Made by a program: the position numbers and the translations under genes. A stretch of DNA of 64,000 nt from Coleophoma eucalyptorum (lineage: Eukaryota; Ascomycota; Leotiomycetes; Helotiales; Dermateaceae), in assembly GCA_026120035.1 (NCBI GenBank), contig JALRME010000048.1:62001-126000 (forward strand), written 5' to 3'. The notes under the pieces are model-generated. The model worked only from the letters and a program-made list of their open reading frames with translations, had not been told where the DNA came from and did not search any database. Below, piece by piece: positions 11,497-22,872 of the stretch (positions within the stretch are counted from its first letter, which is position 1; every line of letters starts with the position of its first letter).

Positions 11497-11880
11497 CTAT
11501 TTCCATCGATTGATCTGGAATTTTGTTGCACCGGGTCCAACTTTTGCTAAATGAAATACAAAATACTCACTTTTATATAGTTGGAGCATTAGCGTAAGTG
11601 ATAATCTAAAGAGCCACCAAGAATGGTTGATATCATATTCTGAGAGCCAACAAACCCCTCTCAAAAATACCTTAACTTGTAACTGGAAAAGCCTAGCATC
11701 CGACATCCATTCCGGCTGCCCTAGGACATAGCCAAAAGAAAACTTGGCACCCAAATGTAATGGTGGCTTGCTTTTGTCATCTACCTCTTGCACTCTAACC
11801 ATGGCTTTGTTTCCCTCTTCTGTGTATTCCAGATATGCTCTTCAAATACGAATCAGGCTCCGTGACTCGATTATGCTTAT
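11497..11880 (-). pseudogene. Decayed copy of the C2H2 zinc-finger gene (left duplicate)
   Basis: On the minus strand, positions 11880-11795 align with the 5' coding part of the C2H2 gene at 22783-22670. Shared strings include TACACAGAAG and ACCA-TTACA. Positions 11770-11690 jump to sequence matching the end and 3' flank of that gene (21905-21840, e.g. CAGCCGGAATGGATG against GGCGGGAACGGATGG). About 0.8 kb holding all zinc-finger codons is therefore missing here. What remains is a short 5' piece joined to a 3' flank, with no coding capacity for fingers. Part of the direct duplication described in the findings. Confidence 0.6.
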
Positions 11881-12039
11881 ATTAGCCGCTTAGATCAACT
11901 TAAACTTTCCAGAGTACGTTTTAAGCACTCTTTGCTGTTAGGAAAGTTCAATTACATATTTATTCCACAGCATACGGGTGACATTGATTCTCTTTTTCTT
12001 ACCTACCATGCTAAATTCTCATCTAAAATAGACCATGGA

Positions 12040-12560
12040 AGTCAATCGACCCACTTTCCAAATAGAATAAATAGATAGAGTTTAAGCGGCATAAAGTTTA
12101 GAACTGGGGTTTAAAATATACAGTGAATCATGACACCAGAGTAGGATTTTGAAGACGCTTCACGGGATGTGTTCATCACCACGGTGCTCTAGGGCTTAGA
12201 TATCTAAGCTTAAGAGCTTCGCCGGCTTCTTAGAGGCTATGAATTTCAGTCTGCAAAAGCGGCAGATGCACTTTCGACATTTACACACAACTTGTCACCG
12301 AGTAATCCAACATTCTAGGTCGTCCTACCACTACAATCTAAAGAAACCATGACGGCATCAAAAAATAATACATGTTGACAAGCATATCAATTGTACACCT
12401 ACGACCCCTCACGCTATGTATATAGCCTTAGGCTTTGCATGTGCATGAGGTCTTCCGCTAATGCATAGGCCCTCCCCCGCCTATACAAAAATTTCACGAG
12501 GCCACCAATGAAACTAAAATCGGGCTGATAGCTCGGTATATTTAGCATATGTGGTTACCA
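12040..12560. repeat. Left copy of duplicated intergenic segment
   Basis: Matches 22860-23670 in the same orientation with substitutions and indels. Examples are CAGAGTAGGA at 12139 and 22973, TA-ATATCTAAGC near 12198 and 23067, GGCAGATGCA/AGCAGATGCA, and the CCTTAGGC...TGCATGAGGTC...CCGCCTA block near 12427-12485 and 23546-23595. This is the spacer between the C2H2 gene and the deaminase-like gene. Confidence 0.65.
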
Positions 12561-12818
12561 GCAAGTGGGGCAGAATTTCCAGGAATCAGGCTTATGGCGA
12601 GTACCGGGGAGAAGTGATTGTATCTTACAGTATGTTTCCCTTGACTTCTTGCTTTAATAACTCGAGAACGAGATGACTTTTTCGGTCGCAAATTTGGTAC
12701 GATCAGAGCCCCTCTTGAAACTCTATACATATTATATACAAATTTAGTCTACTACCAATAGTCGAATGGAACTTCCATTTAACACCAAAGGCAAGTTAAG
12801 AAGTTTCTTGTTTTGCGA

Positions 12819-13140
12819 TTGTAGCGACCCCCAGTCAGAAATTTGCAGTGATCCTCTGTAAGGCCAAATGCTTACAATTACATGTGGTAGATTTCCGACT
12901 TATTTGTGAAATAACTCGAGGATAAGTTGACGTGTGCGGTTGCAAACAAATAGCCATCTAGCTTTAACAAATATCTACGACTTTCGTACACAGGGCTAGT
13001 CCGCTCTTTACACTCAAGGGGGGACTTCGAGATGCTACGAAAACAAGCGACGGATTCGACTTTTACGCTTGTAGCGACCCCCGGTTAGAAATTTATAGCG
13101 ACTCGCTGAAGGGCCGAAGGCGTCGCTTCATACGTGCTAG
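12819..13140. repeat. Diverged direct repeat, 250-bp period
   Basis: A block reading TTGTAGCGACCCCC-A/G-GT-C/T-AGAAATTT occurs at 12819 and again exactly 250 bp later at 13069. Each copy continues for some 30 bp with a similar CTGTAAGGCC/CTGAAGGGCC end. No open frame spans the repeats. Confidence 0.55.
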
Positions 13141-13429
13141 GGTATAGTGCAGGCCTTGTATATACAGCAACCACCTTTCCTGTACGATTATACTAGGGAT
13201 AAGGACGGACGAGGCACGTTATCTTAAAAGGTGCGAAGCTAATGTCGCTTAAGGCGTCGTCTCTAGTAGGAATGCTGTGTAATCAATGGAGAATACAAGA
13301 AAATAACCTTAATTTTGTACTACATCCCTTAGTATAGTGTTATTACTTTGAGATAGAAAGTCAAATAGAGACAGAGCTTCTCGTTCAATTTAACAAGTAG
13401 TAGCTAATGTCTGACCTATTCTACCACAC

Positions 13430-13815
13430 CTAACGCTTGTTATAAGTAATATTACCTTGACTATCTCTATAATAACCATTTTCTTCAGTGATGCCATTCT
13501 TCCCATAAGTCATATCCGACGCCTGTACCTGCGCGGTTTGCATCTCGCGCTGCCGCTGTATGGCTCGTTCCTCGTTCGCTAAAGCCTTTTGCATACCTTC
13601 CTTGCGCTATGTAAAGGACAACGTCAACTTAGAAGGTAGGTAGGAAGCCTAAGTAAGCTTACAATTTTTCCATACTGGTGTTCATGGTACGCTCTCTGAG
13701 CATTCAGCACGCCGCCCATGGGATTTGGAAAGCCCGTGGCGGCGCCTGCCGCTGAGCCAGCAATTCCCGCACCTTCAGATGCGATTTCATAGGTTTCGTA
13801 GGGGCTCTTTGGCAT
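13430..13815 (-). CDS. Small conserved-looking fungal protein, 109 aa, two exons
   Basis: Exon 1 13663-13815 and exon 2 13430-13606, split by a 56-nt GT-AG intron, phase 0. The product is 109 residues. The N-terminal half is Gly/Ala-rich (SEGAGIAGSAAGAATGF) and ends AYHEHQYGKI. The second exon is charged and helical (RKEGMQKALANEERAIQRQREMQ), finishing with a polar tail (YGKNGITEENGYYRDSQGN). There is no signal peptide or named domain. The clean splice sites, intact frame and coding-like composition argue that it is real, although it lies among decayed repeats. I do not recognise the function. Confidence 0.65.
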
Positions 13816-13991
13816 GTTGAAAACGGTAGATGATATCCTAATAGGCTATAGTATAAAGCGGTAGTATCTATGGTGTGAGTCTCAGTAACTTGAATACTTA
13901 TTAAAGAAGTTTGATCGGGGGGCAGGCATCTTCTTATGGATGTCGCACAACATGGGATCGACATAGAAAGGACGTCAGCCCAAGACACATA

Positions 13992-14275
13992 GGCTGACTT
14001 GACTCTGCAGCAATGCTAACAGTACAGTTGGAAATGATGAATTTAGGCGCCCATGGGCATACTGGCTGATTTGAGGCTGCGACAAGGACGACACGATTGG
14101 ATGCTACTTTGCCAATACCCCGTCTCCACCCGCGACCATTATTGACATGTCGGCGCTCGGGTTTATGGGCTGATTTGACGCTGCAATAAGGCTTAAACAC
14201 GGTTGGAAATAACACGTTTCGATGGCCCCGGACATAATGGCTGACTTGAGGCTGCACCAAGGCCAATGGTATATC
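13992..14275. repeat. Imperfect tandem repeat, about 71-bp units
   Basis: Units starting GGCTGA-C/T-TTGA-n-n-CTGC-n-n-n-AA begin at 13992, 14064, 14168 and 14239. The spacing is 72, 104 and 71 bp, so the second unit has gained about 33 bp. A 110-codon minus-strand frame runs through them but looks like a by-product. Confidence 0.6.
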
Positions 14276-14649
14276 TAGGGTTCAATTGGATTCTGCCTTG
14301 GTCGGTTCTGCCTTGGGTCTAGGCTTTTGCACACATGACTAGGATGATGATAACGGAGACATGGGGCCAGACCTAGGTGTATTTTGGAAACCCTGCGCCC
14401 ATGGCATTCCTTTAAGAAAACACCGTTGAAGCACTGTAAACCCAAACCGGACTCAGTGGGTTCATTAGCGTATTCAGAATTGCTATATTCCAAGCCGTTG
14501 TGAAGATAGAATAGCCTCAGCTTGAAGTTTGAATTATATGGGGACAGGAGTTCAAATAAGGTCTAGCGCCAAAACGTGCCCGATGGTTCAAGAAGTGTTG
14601 GACATGGGGAAATGGAAACAGAGAAGTATACTACAGTTGTGGTATCCCC

Positions 14650-15170
14650 AAATCCAGGTTAATACATCATTACAGCCACGGCATTCATACTTTATTAGTC
14701 AAAGTCCCGTGTCGCAGTATGCGAGAAGTGTCGAATTCCGTTTTACCCATTCTTATCAATCCACATTCCCAGACTAAGCGCCACTATGATTCAAGAGATC
14801 ACCAAGGCTTACATTGGCCGTTGTCCATAGCCTCAGAGGGGTATCGGAATGTGAGGATACCTAAGGATCAGCGTGAATACGTCAGAGCAGCCTTGTCTCG
14901 AACTTTTAATGTTCACTCGCGAACGCATCCAGTGTTGAAAGTTTAGAACAGTTTACTCAGAAGCCTACAACCTAAATTGATATATGTAGTACCAAGAGTT
15001 GACTACTTGGTGAGTTCGAGATTTGCTTGTTGATACTCCTTTCTAACATCAACTCGTTTCAAGCCGGAACCTAACAGAAAGTCTACATCCAATTGCGGGA
15101 GTTAGTTCAGTCTGTCAACCAGGATAATAATGACGATTTACAAAAGCGGCAAGTAATGCTGACAGCATAT
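14650..15170 (+). pseudogene. Decayed fragment of the deaminase-like gene (left duplicate)
   Basis: From about 14795 to 15000 the plus strand aligns with exon 2 of the intact gene (24425-24640). Matches include ACCAAGGCTTACAT/ACCAAAGCTTACAT, CATAGCCTCAGAG-G-GG/AGG, GATCAGCGTGA, CATCCAGTGTT and GTGAGTTCG. From 15105 to 15150 it matches exon 3 and the start of exon 4 (CCAACCAG-A/G-ATAATAATGACGAT, then AAAGCGG). Frameshifts and stops break the frame throughout, and the 3' half with the catalytic motifs is absent. Weak similarity may begin as early as 14650. Confidence 0.7.
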
Positions 15171-15800
15171 TTACCACGGACTATTAACGCCGAGTCTCCA
15201 ACCCAAGAACACCACAGCCTCACGACTTGCTGCCTGCCACCTCTTGGGCTACAGGCCAATAAAAAGCATAGATCAACGACTCTACTACGACTGTCATCAA
15301 CGACCGCTTATCCCTGCCCAAGACTTTCAACTATTTGAGTAATTCTCTACTGTTTCTAAAGCCTGCTTGGGACGCAAAGGATCTACATCCAACACTAAGC
15401 AAAGGCCATTTTCGTTGTTTAAAATGCTTTCGATTGAGTGGCTAATAGAGGACTGCACCAGTAATGTGACGCTGAAAATGATCATCCCGTCGTCTCAACC
15501 GGACTAGTCACCCGGTCTTCGGATTAGGGGCTGACCCGGCCGGGTTCCATGCAAGATTTCTGCCCCTTCAGAACAGCGAGGACAGGTCCCGTCAGATATT
15601 AGTCTTCTAAATATGAACAATGTAGTTCCTTAGGTGGGACCTTTATAATTCACGTGGTACAATAGACTACCCCTCATCGTCTTTACGTAGCTAGCTAGCA
15701 CTCCACTCGTCATATTGTTTACCTATGATCGTTCTCAAGCTTGTTTCATTATCCTCCGACGTCAAGTCTCGTCTCCTTGGCAGAAACATTCAAATTGAAT
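15171..15800. other. Intergenic region upstream of LaeA-like methyltransferase
   Basis: 630 bp with no supported gene. It contains a GC-rich short stretch around 15490-15600 next to AT-rich DNA. It serves as the promoter side of the following gene. Confidence 0.35.
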
Positions 15801-16920
15801 ATGGCAACAAAAACAGACCTGGATCTCAACCTTGCAGAAGGAAAGGGTACGTTAGTGTTCAGGCTGTTTCCTCCACCCGGAAATGTCAGTATACTGTTGA
15901 TATCTACCTTTCGCTCTGTGTATTACCACTGATTCTATAACTCCGATGAATAGGATATATGTTAGAACGTAGCCACATCGCATCATGCCGTCTTAACCTG
16001 CAACACTACCTTTGGAAGCAGGCGATCGGTTACAATGTTCACCCGTCCGTGCCGATATCCTCTGCTACTGCCGTGGCAGATATTGCAGCTGGTACAGGCA
16101 TGTGGCTAGTAGATATGGCTCAGAGCTACCCCACAGTTCAATTCGAGGGTTTTGATAACAACCTTGTAAGGATACTCTTCTATTAAATCTTGCACTGTAC
16201 CATTCGGCTGCATTACTTTTCTCCTTTCACCTCTTCGCTTGTGCTCTCTTTGCCTCTTAACAAGCAACTCTCCTTTCATACCATCCCTACCTTGGTTGGA
16301 AACGGCAAGTTGGAGGAAAAGCTAACTACTCTACTTCCTAGGCTCAAGCCCCACACCCAAGCCTTATCCCTAAAAATGGCTCTATGAAGCATTGGAATTT
16401 TTTTGATGATGTCACCGAAGAGATGACTGCATGTTACGATTTCGTTCACATTCGGCTGCTAGTTTTAGCGATCGAAAAAAGCCACGCATCATCAATTCTT
16501 CAGAAGATTTTAAAGATGCTCAAACCCGGCGGGTATTTACAGTGGGATGAACTTGATCTGGTTAACATGGGTGTCAAGAAAGTAGATTCTACAGTCCCAT
16601 CACCAGCTCTGGATGAACTGGAGAAGATGTCGAAAGCGGGCGGGAGATATGACTGGACGATAGAAATCAAGAATATGATGACAGAGGAGGGATTCCAGGA
16701 TGTGAGTCTTGATTTGATTGGAGATCCACCGGAGCTTGTACGGCCATTCAATGAGCTACACTTGATGTCAATGGAAGAGATTGGCGTGAGTTTTGCACGG
16801 CTTGGTCAGGATGAGATGGCATCAAAGTTGTATCAGCTCATTAGAGATGCATATCAAGAGGCGACTTTAGGAGCTACACTCTACTTTCCACGACTAGTTT
16901 GTGTCGGACGTTCTGCCTAA
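15801..16920 (+). CDS. LaeA/UMTA-like SAM methyltransferase
   Basis: Three exons (15801-15846, 15954-16165, 16342-16920; introns of 107 and 176 nt) give 278 residues with closing phases. The protein starts with the short acidic leader MATKTDLDLN. Next come the family block RSHIASCRLNLQHYLWKQ, motif I ADIAAGTGMWL, and the segment FDNNLAQAPHPSLIPKNGS that is restored exactly by splicing. The family blocks WNFFDDV, YDFVHIRLL and LKPGGYLQWDELD follow. It resembles fungal methyltransferases that alkylate secondary metabolites or act as LaeA-like regulators. It is shorter than LaeA and lies beside no synthase gene, so a small-molecule methyltransferase is more likely. Confidence 0.85.
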
Positions 16921-17320
16921 AGCCCTATCAACTAGCTGAAGTCGTTTCTAATCGAGGTTATATTATCCATGTGTGCTTGGTTGATATAATTTTAAAAATA
17001 AATTAGCTTTAGCTGTAACACTGCTAGACTCACATTCTAGAAACTGTATTCAATGTAGAATATATAGAACACCGAAGTAATTTATTACTAAGTTAAAGTT
17101 TTCAACGGTATTCATATTTTAATACCGATCTCGAGGTAAGCACATAGGTGTAAGACACCTGCTAATCTCAATTCGGGCTAATCCTACATGATGTAAGGTT
17201 ACATGAACTGCAGACGATAACTTCGATGTAGTCCAATAAGATAGACAAGTGTCTGATAGGAAAGCCGTACCAACAGGTTCAATCGCACCTGTACCGCTTT
17301 TTATATATACTATACTTGGT
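16921..17320. other. Convergent intergenic region
   Basis: 400 bp between the stops of the methyltransferase and the cutinase. AT-rich; nothing else seen. Confidence 0.4.
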
Positions 17321-18182
17321 TTATAGCTTGCTCTGAACAAAGGCCGCTGCAATCGTGTCCCAAGTCTGAGGGTAGATCAAGTGAGCATTTATATCATCAC
17401 CGCTTGCACAGACTGGGTCTCCGGTATTGCAGAAGTCGGCAATGAACGGAGCGTAAGTGTCTGCCAAAATGGCAGCCTGATAAGCCATCCGAGGATATTT
17501 CTAAGCCATGTTAGCATTTGTGCCCTATAATCTAAAACCCTAAGAACCGTCTTACTCCAGTGACATTGGTTTCTCCGACATCGTAGCTTTGAGAAGGGAC
17601 ATGGCGAGGATCACCATAAAGAACGATTGCAGCCACTATATTTTGTATTAGAAAAGCAATTCCAAGGTTCAGCGTAGGTTAACTCACAACTAGATACACT
17701 ACTAGCTGGAATGAGTGGCGCAGTTGCATTGCCAAAGACAAGATCTGGATCTCCTCCACCACCAGCGAGAGCATCCCCTACAATCGCAGATCCCTATTAT
17801 CACTTAGCTCAAGCTTATTTTATGAGAATGCATGCGGCCTTACAATAGAGTACCCCAACAGTACAACCTTTGACTGGGGGCATTTTGCAACATATGTGTT
17901 GAACTGCGATCCCACAGCAGCCTGCCCAACAAAGTAGCTGTCAGTGGAAGTTTCGCGGGTGGCTGGGTAGATGATGGATTCATAATTGGCGCCGGTGTTG
18001 TTCGCAAGAATGGCCTCCGCTAGCGTCTCTAAACTGCCAGGATAGGACTCTGTCGTGCCTCGGGCCGCCATAATGTGTACATCTGCGCAGTCGGTGCTGT
18101 TAACGAGCGTGGTGGCTCGGGGTACAACCGACGCAGCGGTGAGCGCGTGGCCGACGAGAATTGTGCGAGCAAGCGTGAACAT
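17321..18182 (-). CDS. Cutinase / carbohydrate esterase family 5
   Basis: Four exons (17844-18182, 17688-17793, 17556-17635, 17321-17500) give 234 residues, with all phases closing. The signal peptide is residues 1-19 or so (FTLARTILVGHALTAASV). The fold markers are in order: the N-terminal segment DCADVHIMAARGTTES, the nucleophile elbow GYSIG interrupted by intron 1 right after GYSI, the LYGDPRH strand, and the C-terminal NTGDPVCASGDDINAHLIY with catalytic Asp and His. This enzyme is secreted and cleaves cutin-type polyesters or acetyl groups of xylan; CE5 cannot be split further by eye. The usual Gln of GYSQG is Ile here, which changes one oxyanion-hole residue. The frame upstream of 18182 is untranslated leader. 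Confidence 0.9.
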
Positions 18183-19501
18183 AGTTTCGAAAAGACGGTG
18201 GATTTTTATCTCAAACTGTAGGATACAGTATAGATTATATATATGTATGTACGTTGTGTTTGTGTGTATTGCTCCATAAATCAAAACTCTGTTCATAGGG
18301 ATAAATGAAACCTTGTAATGTGTGGGACGAGCTAATTGAAGTAGAGCTTACGCGTCTTAGATATTTAGCTGAGCGGTCCTTTGGAGACCATCTCCAATAT
18401 GCGGCTTCTAGCTCCTTACTGGAGGCTTCTGATAACTGGTTTCTTCTCTTAATCAACCTTCTACTTATGCATCTTTTCAACATTTGCAGGTAATATTCCA
18501 GCGCAGAAAGATTATATTTATGACAGACCCGAACAGAACACAGTGAGAAGTTAAGATTAAGAACCAAATTCAACCATGTAACAAGTGGATTTCTTCTGTC
18601 ACATACTATTAAGGTCCGTCCCTAAGCCTCCATAAACATACCGAAAGACTCTCGTATGACACACCACTATATTGTGTAAAGACCACTTTCCAAAACTGGC
18701 CTATACACTTACACATATAATGAACTTTGAATGATTTACCTTCCTGATGAGAATTTTTGCGGATGATCGTCCTGCAGGGCAGTTGCTTTAAACTCCTTGC
18801 CAAGCAATATCGGATCGCAGTTCTTCGGCAAATGAGACCACCGTCCCTCCGTCCTTCCCCTTCACCCCTTCCACGCCGCAGACCTTGCTTTGTCATCCAT
18901 CAACGAGGCTCGAATAGTAGAAGAATGGACAATGTTAAGTGGTCTCTCAACTCGTATCAACAACGTCATTTCCCCAGAGTCTACGAATTCGCCGTACAGA
19001 ATAAACTCTACATGTAATGACCTTCGGCTCAGCTAATTGCAAAAATGGGTCGTAGGTATCGTCTGCCGAGGCAAGTCATACGCAGGATCCTTGACGGCAG
19101 GGTTAGTGTAGTGTAGATGGCACGGGGCGAGAAACTAAGATGAATCGACACATGGTAGAGCTAGTTGGCTTGTTCGAAGTGTTCAAACTCCTCAGACATC
19201 TCATCCCCTCTCAATCAAAGGTGCAAACTCTATATTCTGGCTCAATTTCTTCGCCATTGTAACGTCTCCTTGCCATATGCATTTGTTGCAGACACTTTTT
19301 ACTTTCGTCCCGAAGTTGTCGAGTCCCCTTCTATTTCTGTGCGATTTGGCCATCTAGGCGGTAACACCACCGAACTTGCCCACGCCGCTGTTGTCCTTCG
19401 GTAAGAACACAATTGGGTCTTGATGCTCTCCCACATAGCCAACACCGCCTAAAGCCTTGTCTAAAGAGAGCATCAGTTTAGGCACTATTTTGGAATGCAT
19501 C
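18183..19501. other. Intergenic region, 1.3 kb
   Basis: Lies between the cutinase start and the 3' end of the PhyH dioxygenase. Frames on both strands are short and low in coding character. No repeats or RNA genes recognised. Confidence 0.35.
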
Positions 19502-20744
19502 TCAGGGTCCTCTCTTACAGTATCCAGCCAACTTGAGAATGTCGTCAGGTAGCTCACGGGCAACCTCGATAGGAGTAGAAAGGACCTCGTCCTGGTCCTG
19601 GCGAAAATAATCTCGCTGGCTGCAGAAGATTTAAAATTTAGCAACCATCGCAATAGAAACGATCTAGGAACTGTATAATTACCCAAAGACAGCAATCAAG
19701 GTCCGTAGAGCATCGGGATCGGTCTTGTCGCACTTGTTTTCCCCAGCACCATGGTAAGTAGCTGTAAAGTTAATTGCTAAGAAGTGATTATATGATATTT
19801 CGGCAGAGAACTTACAACCAAGCGTGAAAAGCGCTGAACCAGGTTCCATCTCTGCATATGTACATTCTTCAACCGTAGGTGCCCGGTCAGGGCCCCACAA
19901 ATGACTTTTAGGAATAACAGCAGTGGCCTGAATCCAACGACGATTAATTATCATCTCAGTGAATCATGAGTATCAAGCTTACGCCATTCTTGTATGTGCA
20001 CTTTGAGCCTGCAATCAGGCAGCCGATCATAGGTGTGAACAAGGGGTTATTTGGATCGGGTCGGGTCTGGTAGGATATTTGATCCTGCGGGCCAAGCATT
20101 ACTTGAGAGACACGTCTGACCTAGCTCATTTTATCACTTACTCTATGCAGCGGCTGAGGCTTTGCTCCTGGCACCAAACGGAGGGCTGCAGTTGATGCAA
20201 GCATATATCCGCTCTTCTGAGGTACCAGCTTCTTTCCTGTGTACGAAGCGTACTCATCACTGAGAACGAAGTTAGCTTTTTACTTTGGTTCCGAGCTGTA
20301 GTATTGGCTTACTTTAAAAAGCGGGCCATGACACCTTGCCAAACGGGCAGACGCATGATCTGGACCAGCTGTTGTGGGATCTTAGCTAAAAGACCCTAGA
20401 TCAGGCGTCAGTTTTGACAGAACATGTTACTACAGTCACTCTGGGCGTACGAACGTAGATACGTAGCGAGCCTTCTGGGAAAAAGTCTTCGCCCAGCTCC
20501 TTATGAGATTCTTTAGAGTCGTAAATCTTGCGACCTACGAAGTAGGGTTCGACTAACAAAACTATTAGCTACTTCTTTTGCCGCAATTACAATTCTTATT
20601 CTAGTACCTACTAGCACTCATTGATTCCTTCAGCAGCTCGGGCGATAGGAAGTTGGCAACGATGACTCCGCCATCTCGAGCGATAACGTCGAGGATCTTA
20701 TCAAGAGGCTCTGAGGCGTCGATGGTGACTAGGGAAGCTGCCAT
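19502..20744 (-). CDS. PhyH-family Fe(II)/2-oxoglutarate dioxygenase, 8 exons
   Basis: Exons: 20612-20744, 20455-20552, 20313-20395, 20142-20259, 19983-20084, 19816-19927, 19683-19761, 19502-19619. They give 280 residues and all phases close. Iron ligands are His and Asp in PLHRDQ, a motif split by intron 4, and the distal His in GSTYHGAGEN. Other family blocks are LPVWQGVMARF, GATAVIPKSHLWGPDRAP and DEVLSTPIEVARELPDD. Length and motifs match the oxygenases found in fungal meroterpenoid and alkaloid clusters (AusE/PrhA-like, FtmOx1-like). No backbone synthase is in view, so it may act on a primary or orphan metabolite. It is unrelated in detail to the PhyH protein at 4595-5632. Confidence 0.88.
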
Positions 20745-20871
20745 TGCTAGATTTATAGTACGTTTCAAATCCTTGATGAGGAATTAGATGTGAAAATTAC
20801 AAACGTCTGATAGCTAAAGGGGTTAAAGTTGATGGATAAGAGAAGAATCCTAGGTTCTATCTTCTAGAGCC

Positions 20872-21100
20872 TTGATAAGAATTCAACCCCACCTTACAGT
20901 ACAGGATAGCAATCAATGTTATTATGCTCTGGCCCCACTTTGATAAGCATTCAATCCCACCTTATAGTACAGCGATCAGCTGGTATTCTACTATAAACCC
21001 GCTTTGATAAGGATTCAATCCCACCTTACAGTATATTGATCAACTGATATTCTGTTCCGACTCTCTCAATAGGGATGCAGCCCTACCATGCTGACTAAGT
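20872..21100. repeat. Imperfect tandem repeat, 64-68 bp units
   Basis: Units beginning TTGATAAG-n-ATTCAA-C/T-CCCACCTTA-C/T-AGTA start at 20872, 20940 and 21004. A fourth, poorer unit starts near 21065 (CAATAGGGATGCAGCCCTACC). It sits directly 5' of the dioxygenase gene. Confidence 0.65.
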
Positions 21101-21905
21101 CCTCTGATACCATATGCCGTGCAGTAACCGCAAGCCCCGTATTCAACGAGTATATTGCATTACGAGCATCTAGCCAGAATGTGATGCTTCTTCCAAGAAG
21201 TCCCGGTAGGTAATTCTTGTTCGGCTCACAGTCAGCTACTTGGTAAGAATTTCTTGAGGTTGACAGTAACCAGTGTAAACAAATGTCCTCTCTTACAAGG
21301 CATATAGTAGCCTCGAGGTTTGTGAGTAGACTGGCTAATCACTACTGCCGATATTCAGCTCATCCAGAGCAGCTCGGCTACTTTGAAGAAAGTCGCTAGG
21401 TATATATTGGATGTGTGGGACGGGATGTCAAAATTAGTTTTGCATCATCTTTTGTGGCCATTTGAACCAAGGTCCTCATGGTATTTACTGGGTGAGTTGT
21501 AGAAAACCTGCCAAATCTCATTGCTTCTGACAGAAGGCCGGGTACGTCATTTCTATCATCCGTTCTCTGGTCTGACCTTGGACGAGAATAGCACCTGCTA
21601 GGGTTCAATTATGCATACTGGACGCTATATCGATACAGATATTGGTTTCCTACAATTAATTTTTGATGACACGCCAGGTAACTCCACCCGTATCTCGAGC
21701 CATAAATGGTAAGTTAGGCCGATTTTGGCAAGATTCGCCATTTTAGACTTGAATTGAAGAAATTATTACATTCTGAAAACTAAGAAATCCTTCTTGAACC
21801 TAACACTATCCTAACTCATCACTTTCGCGTGCAGCTGGAAAATGCTTGGCATCCGCCATCCGTTCCCGCCGCCTTGGGATATAACCAAAGCCTAGGCTTT
21901 GTAGT
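21101..21905. other. Intergenic flank of the right duplicate
   Basis: No gene supported. The part from about 21760 on resembles 11540-11690 and continues the duplication beyond the 3' end of the C2H2 gene. Confidence 0.35.
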
Positions 21906-22872
21906 TCATTTTGCATAACATTTCTTTTGGTGGCGAATCAGATTCTTCTCCTCCGTGTACAATCTTGAACATTTCTGGCATGAAAATCTCAGGTTGCTCC
22001 TTATTTCATGGTTATTTTTAATGTGAGCTTTGAGTTCTCGCTCTTCTGCTGTTCCTTCCCAAGAACAGTAGTATGGGCACCGCTTCGGTTTTGTGTGTAT
22101 CTTCATATGCTTACTAAGAAACGGTTTAGCGTCGGGACGGAGGCGAACATGAGTAGGTTGGACAAACTTCAAAGCACTTGCGGTATACTCTTTATGAGGT
22201 AGACGGCAGTTAGGCCAAGTGCAATAGAGCTTCTTGTCCGAAACAGATGTACCCTGGTTTTGAGCGGTATTGCAGTCAACGTGAGAAGTGAGAGGATACT
22301 GAAGGTTTGCGTTCTGGTAGGTAGGATACGAATCATTGATGTACATTCCGCCGTCATGCTGAGCGAGGTAATTATGACCATGATCCGGCTTATTGAACTG
22401 TGAGTAGGACCCAGGCAGTAGAGAGATGGAATCGCTCTGCTGCACTTCATCTCGGACCTAATAGTCTAGATTATGGTTCCCTGAATAGTTCACAGATGCT
22501 TGCAAACTCGATAGAGGTGTTGCGTTTGGGCTGATAATGTCGGAAGTTGGTAGTTGGTTTGGGTATATTTGGCCAATCTGGACATCTAATTCGCTGTAAA
22601 GATCTGCCACTAGTTCACTCCCCATAGTAATGGGGGCTTCAAGAGTTCTATCCCCTTGGATAGCTAATTGTAGTGGTAATTTGCTCTCTTCATTTGCCCC
22701 ATATTCTGTGTCAAAGCCTATGGTTTCACCTTCTGTGTATTGCACGGGCATTTGCCCCGAATATGCATTAGGCTCCACGTTTTCTAATATAATTAATTAT
22801 ATTAGCCGGATTGAAGAGTCTGCATCTGTTTGCCTTACCTCCTATGCCAAGTAGCCACCTAAAGTGGGCCAT
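21906..22872 (-). CDS. C2H2 zinc-finger protein (right duplicate)
   Basis: Exon 1 22839-22872 encodes MAHFRWLLGIG and joins in phase across a 55-nt intron to 22783. The frame then runs to 21906 except for one TAG at 22458-22460. A 54-nt intron at 22440-22493 (GTGAAC to GTGCAG) would remove the stop in phase and give about 285 residues. Without it the protein stops at 119. The C-terminal part holds three zinc-finger-like units: YCTWPNC with HMKIH, CPYYC with HIKNNH, and CQKC with HQKKC (a C2HC variant). The N-terminal part is acidic and polar. It is probably a DNA-binding regulator. It is divergent from the deaminase-like gene and duplicated together with it, which suggests a functional pair (inference). 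Confidence 0.65.

Noticed and set aside
13934..14266. 110-codon minus-strand frame with internal repeats
   Set aside because: It is produced by the tandem DNA repeat; no start context or homology.
16166..16341. Broken methyltransferase
   Set aside because: A 176-nt intron restores the conserved AQAPHP...PKNGS segment in phase, so the gene is intact.
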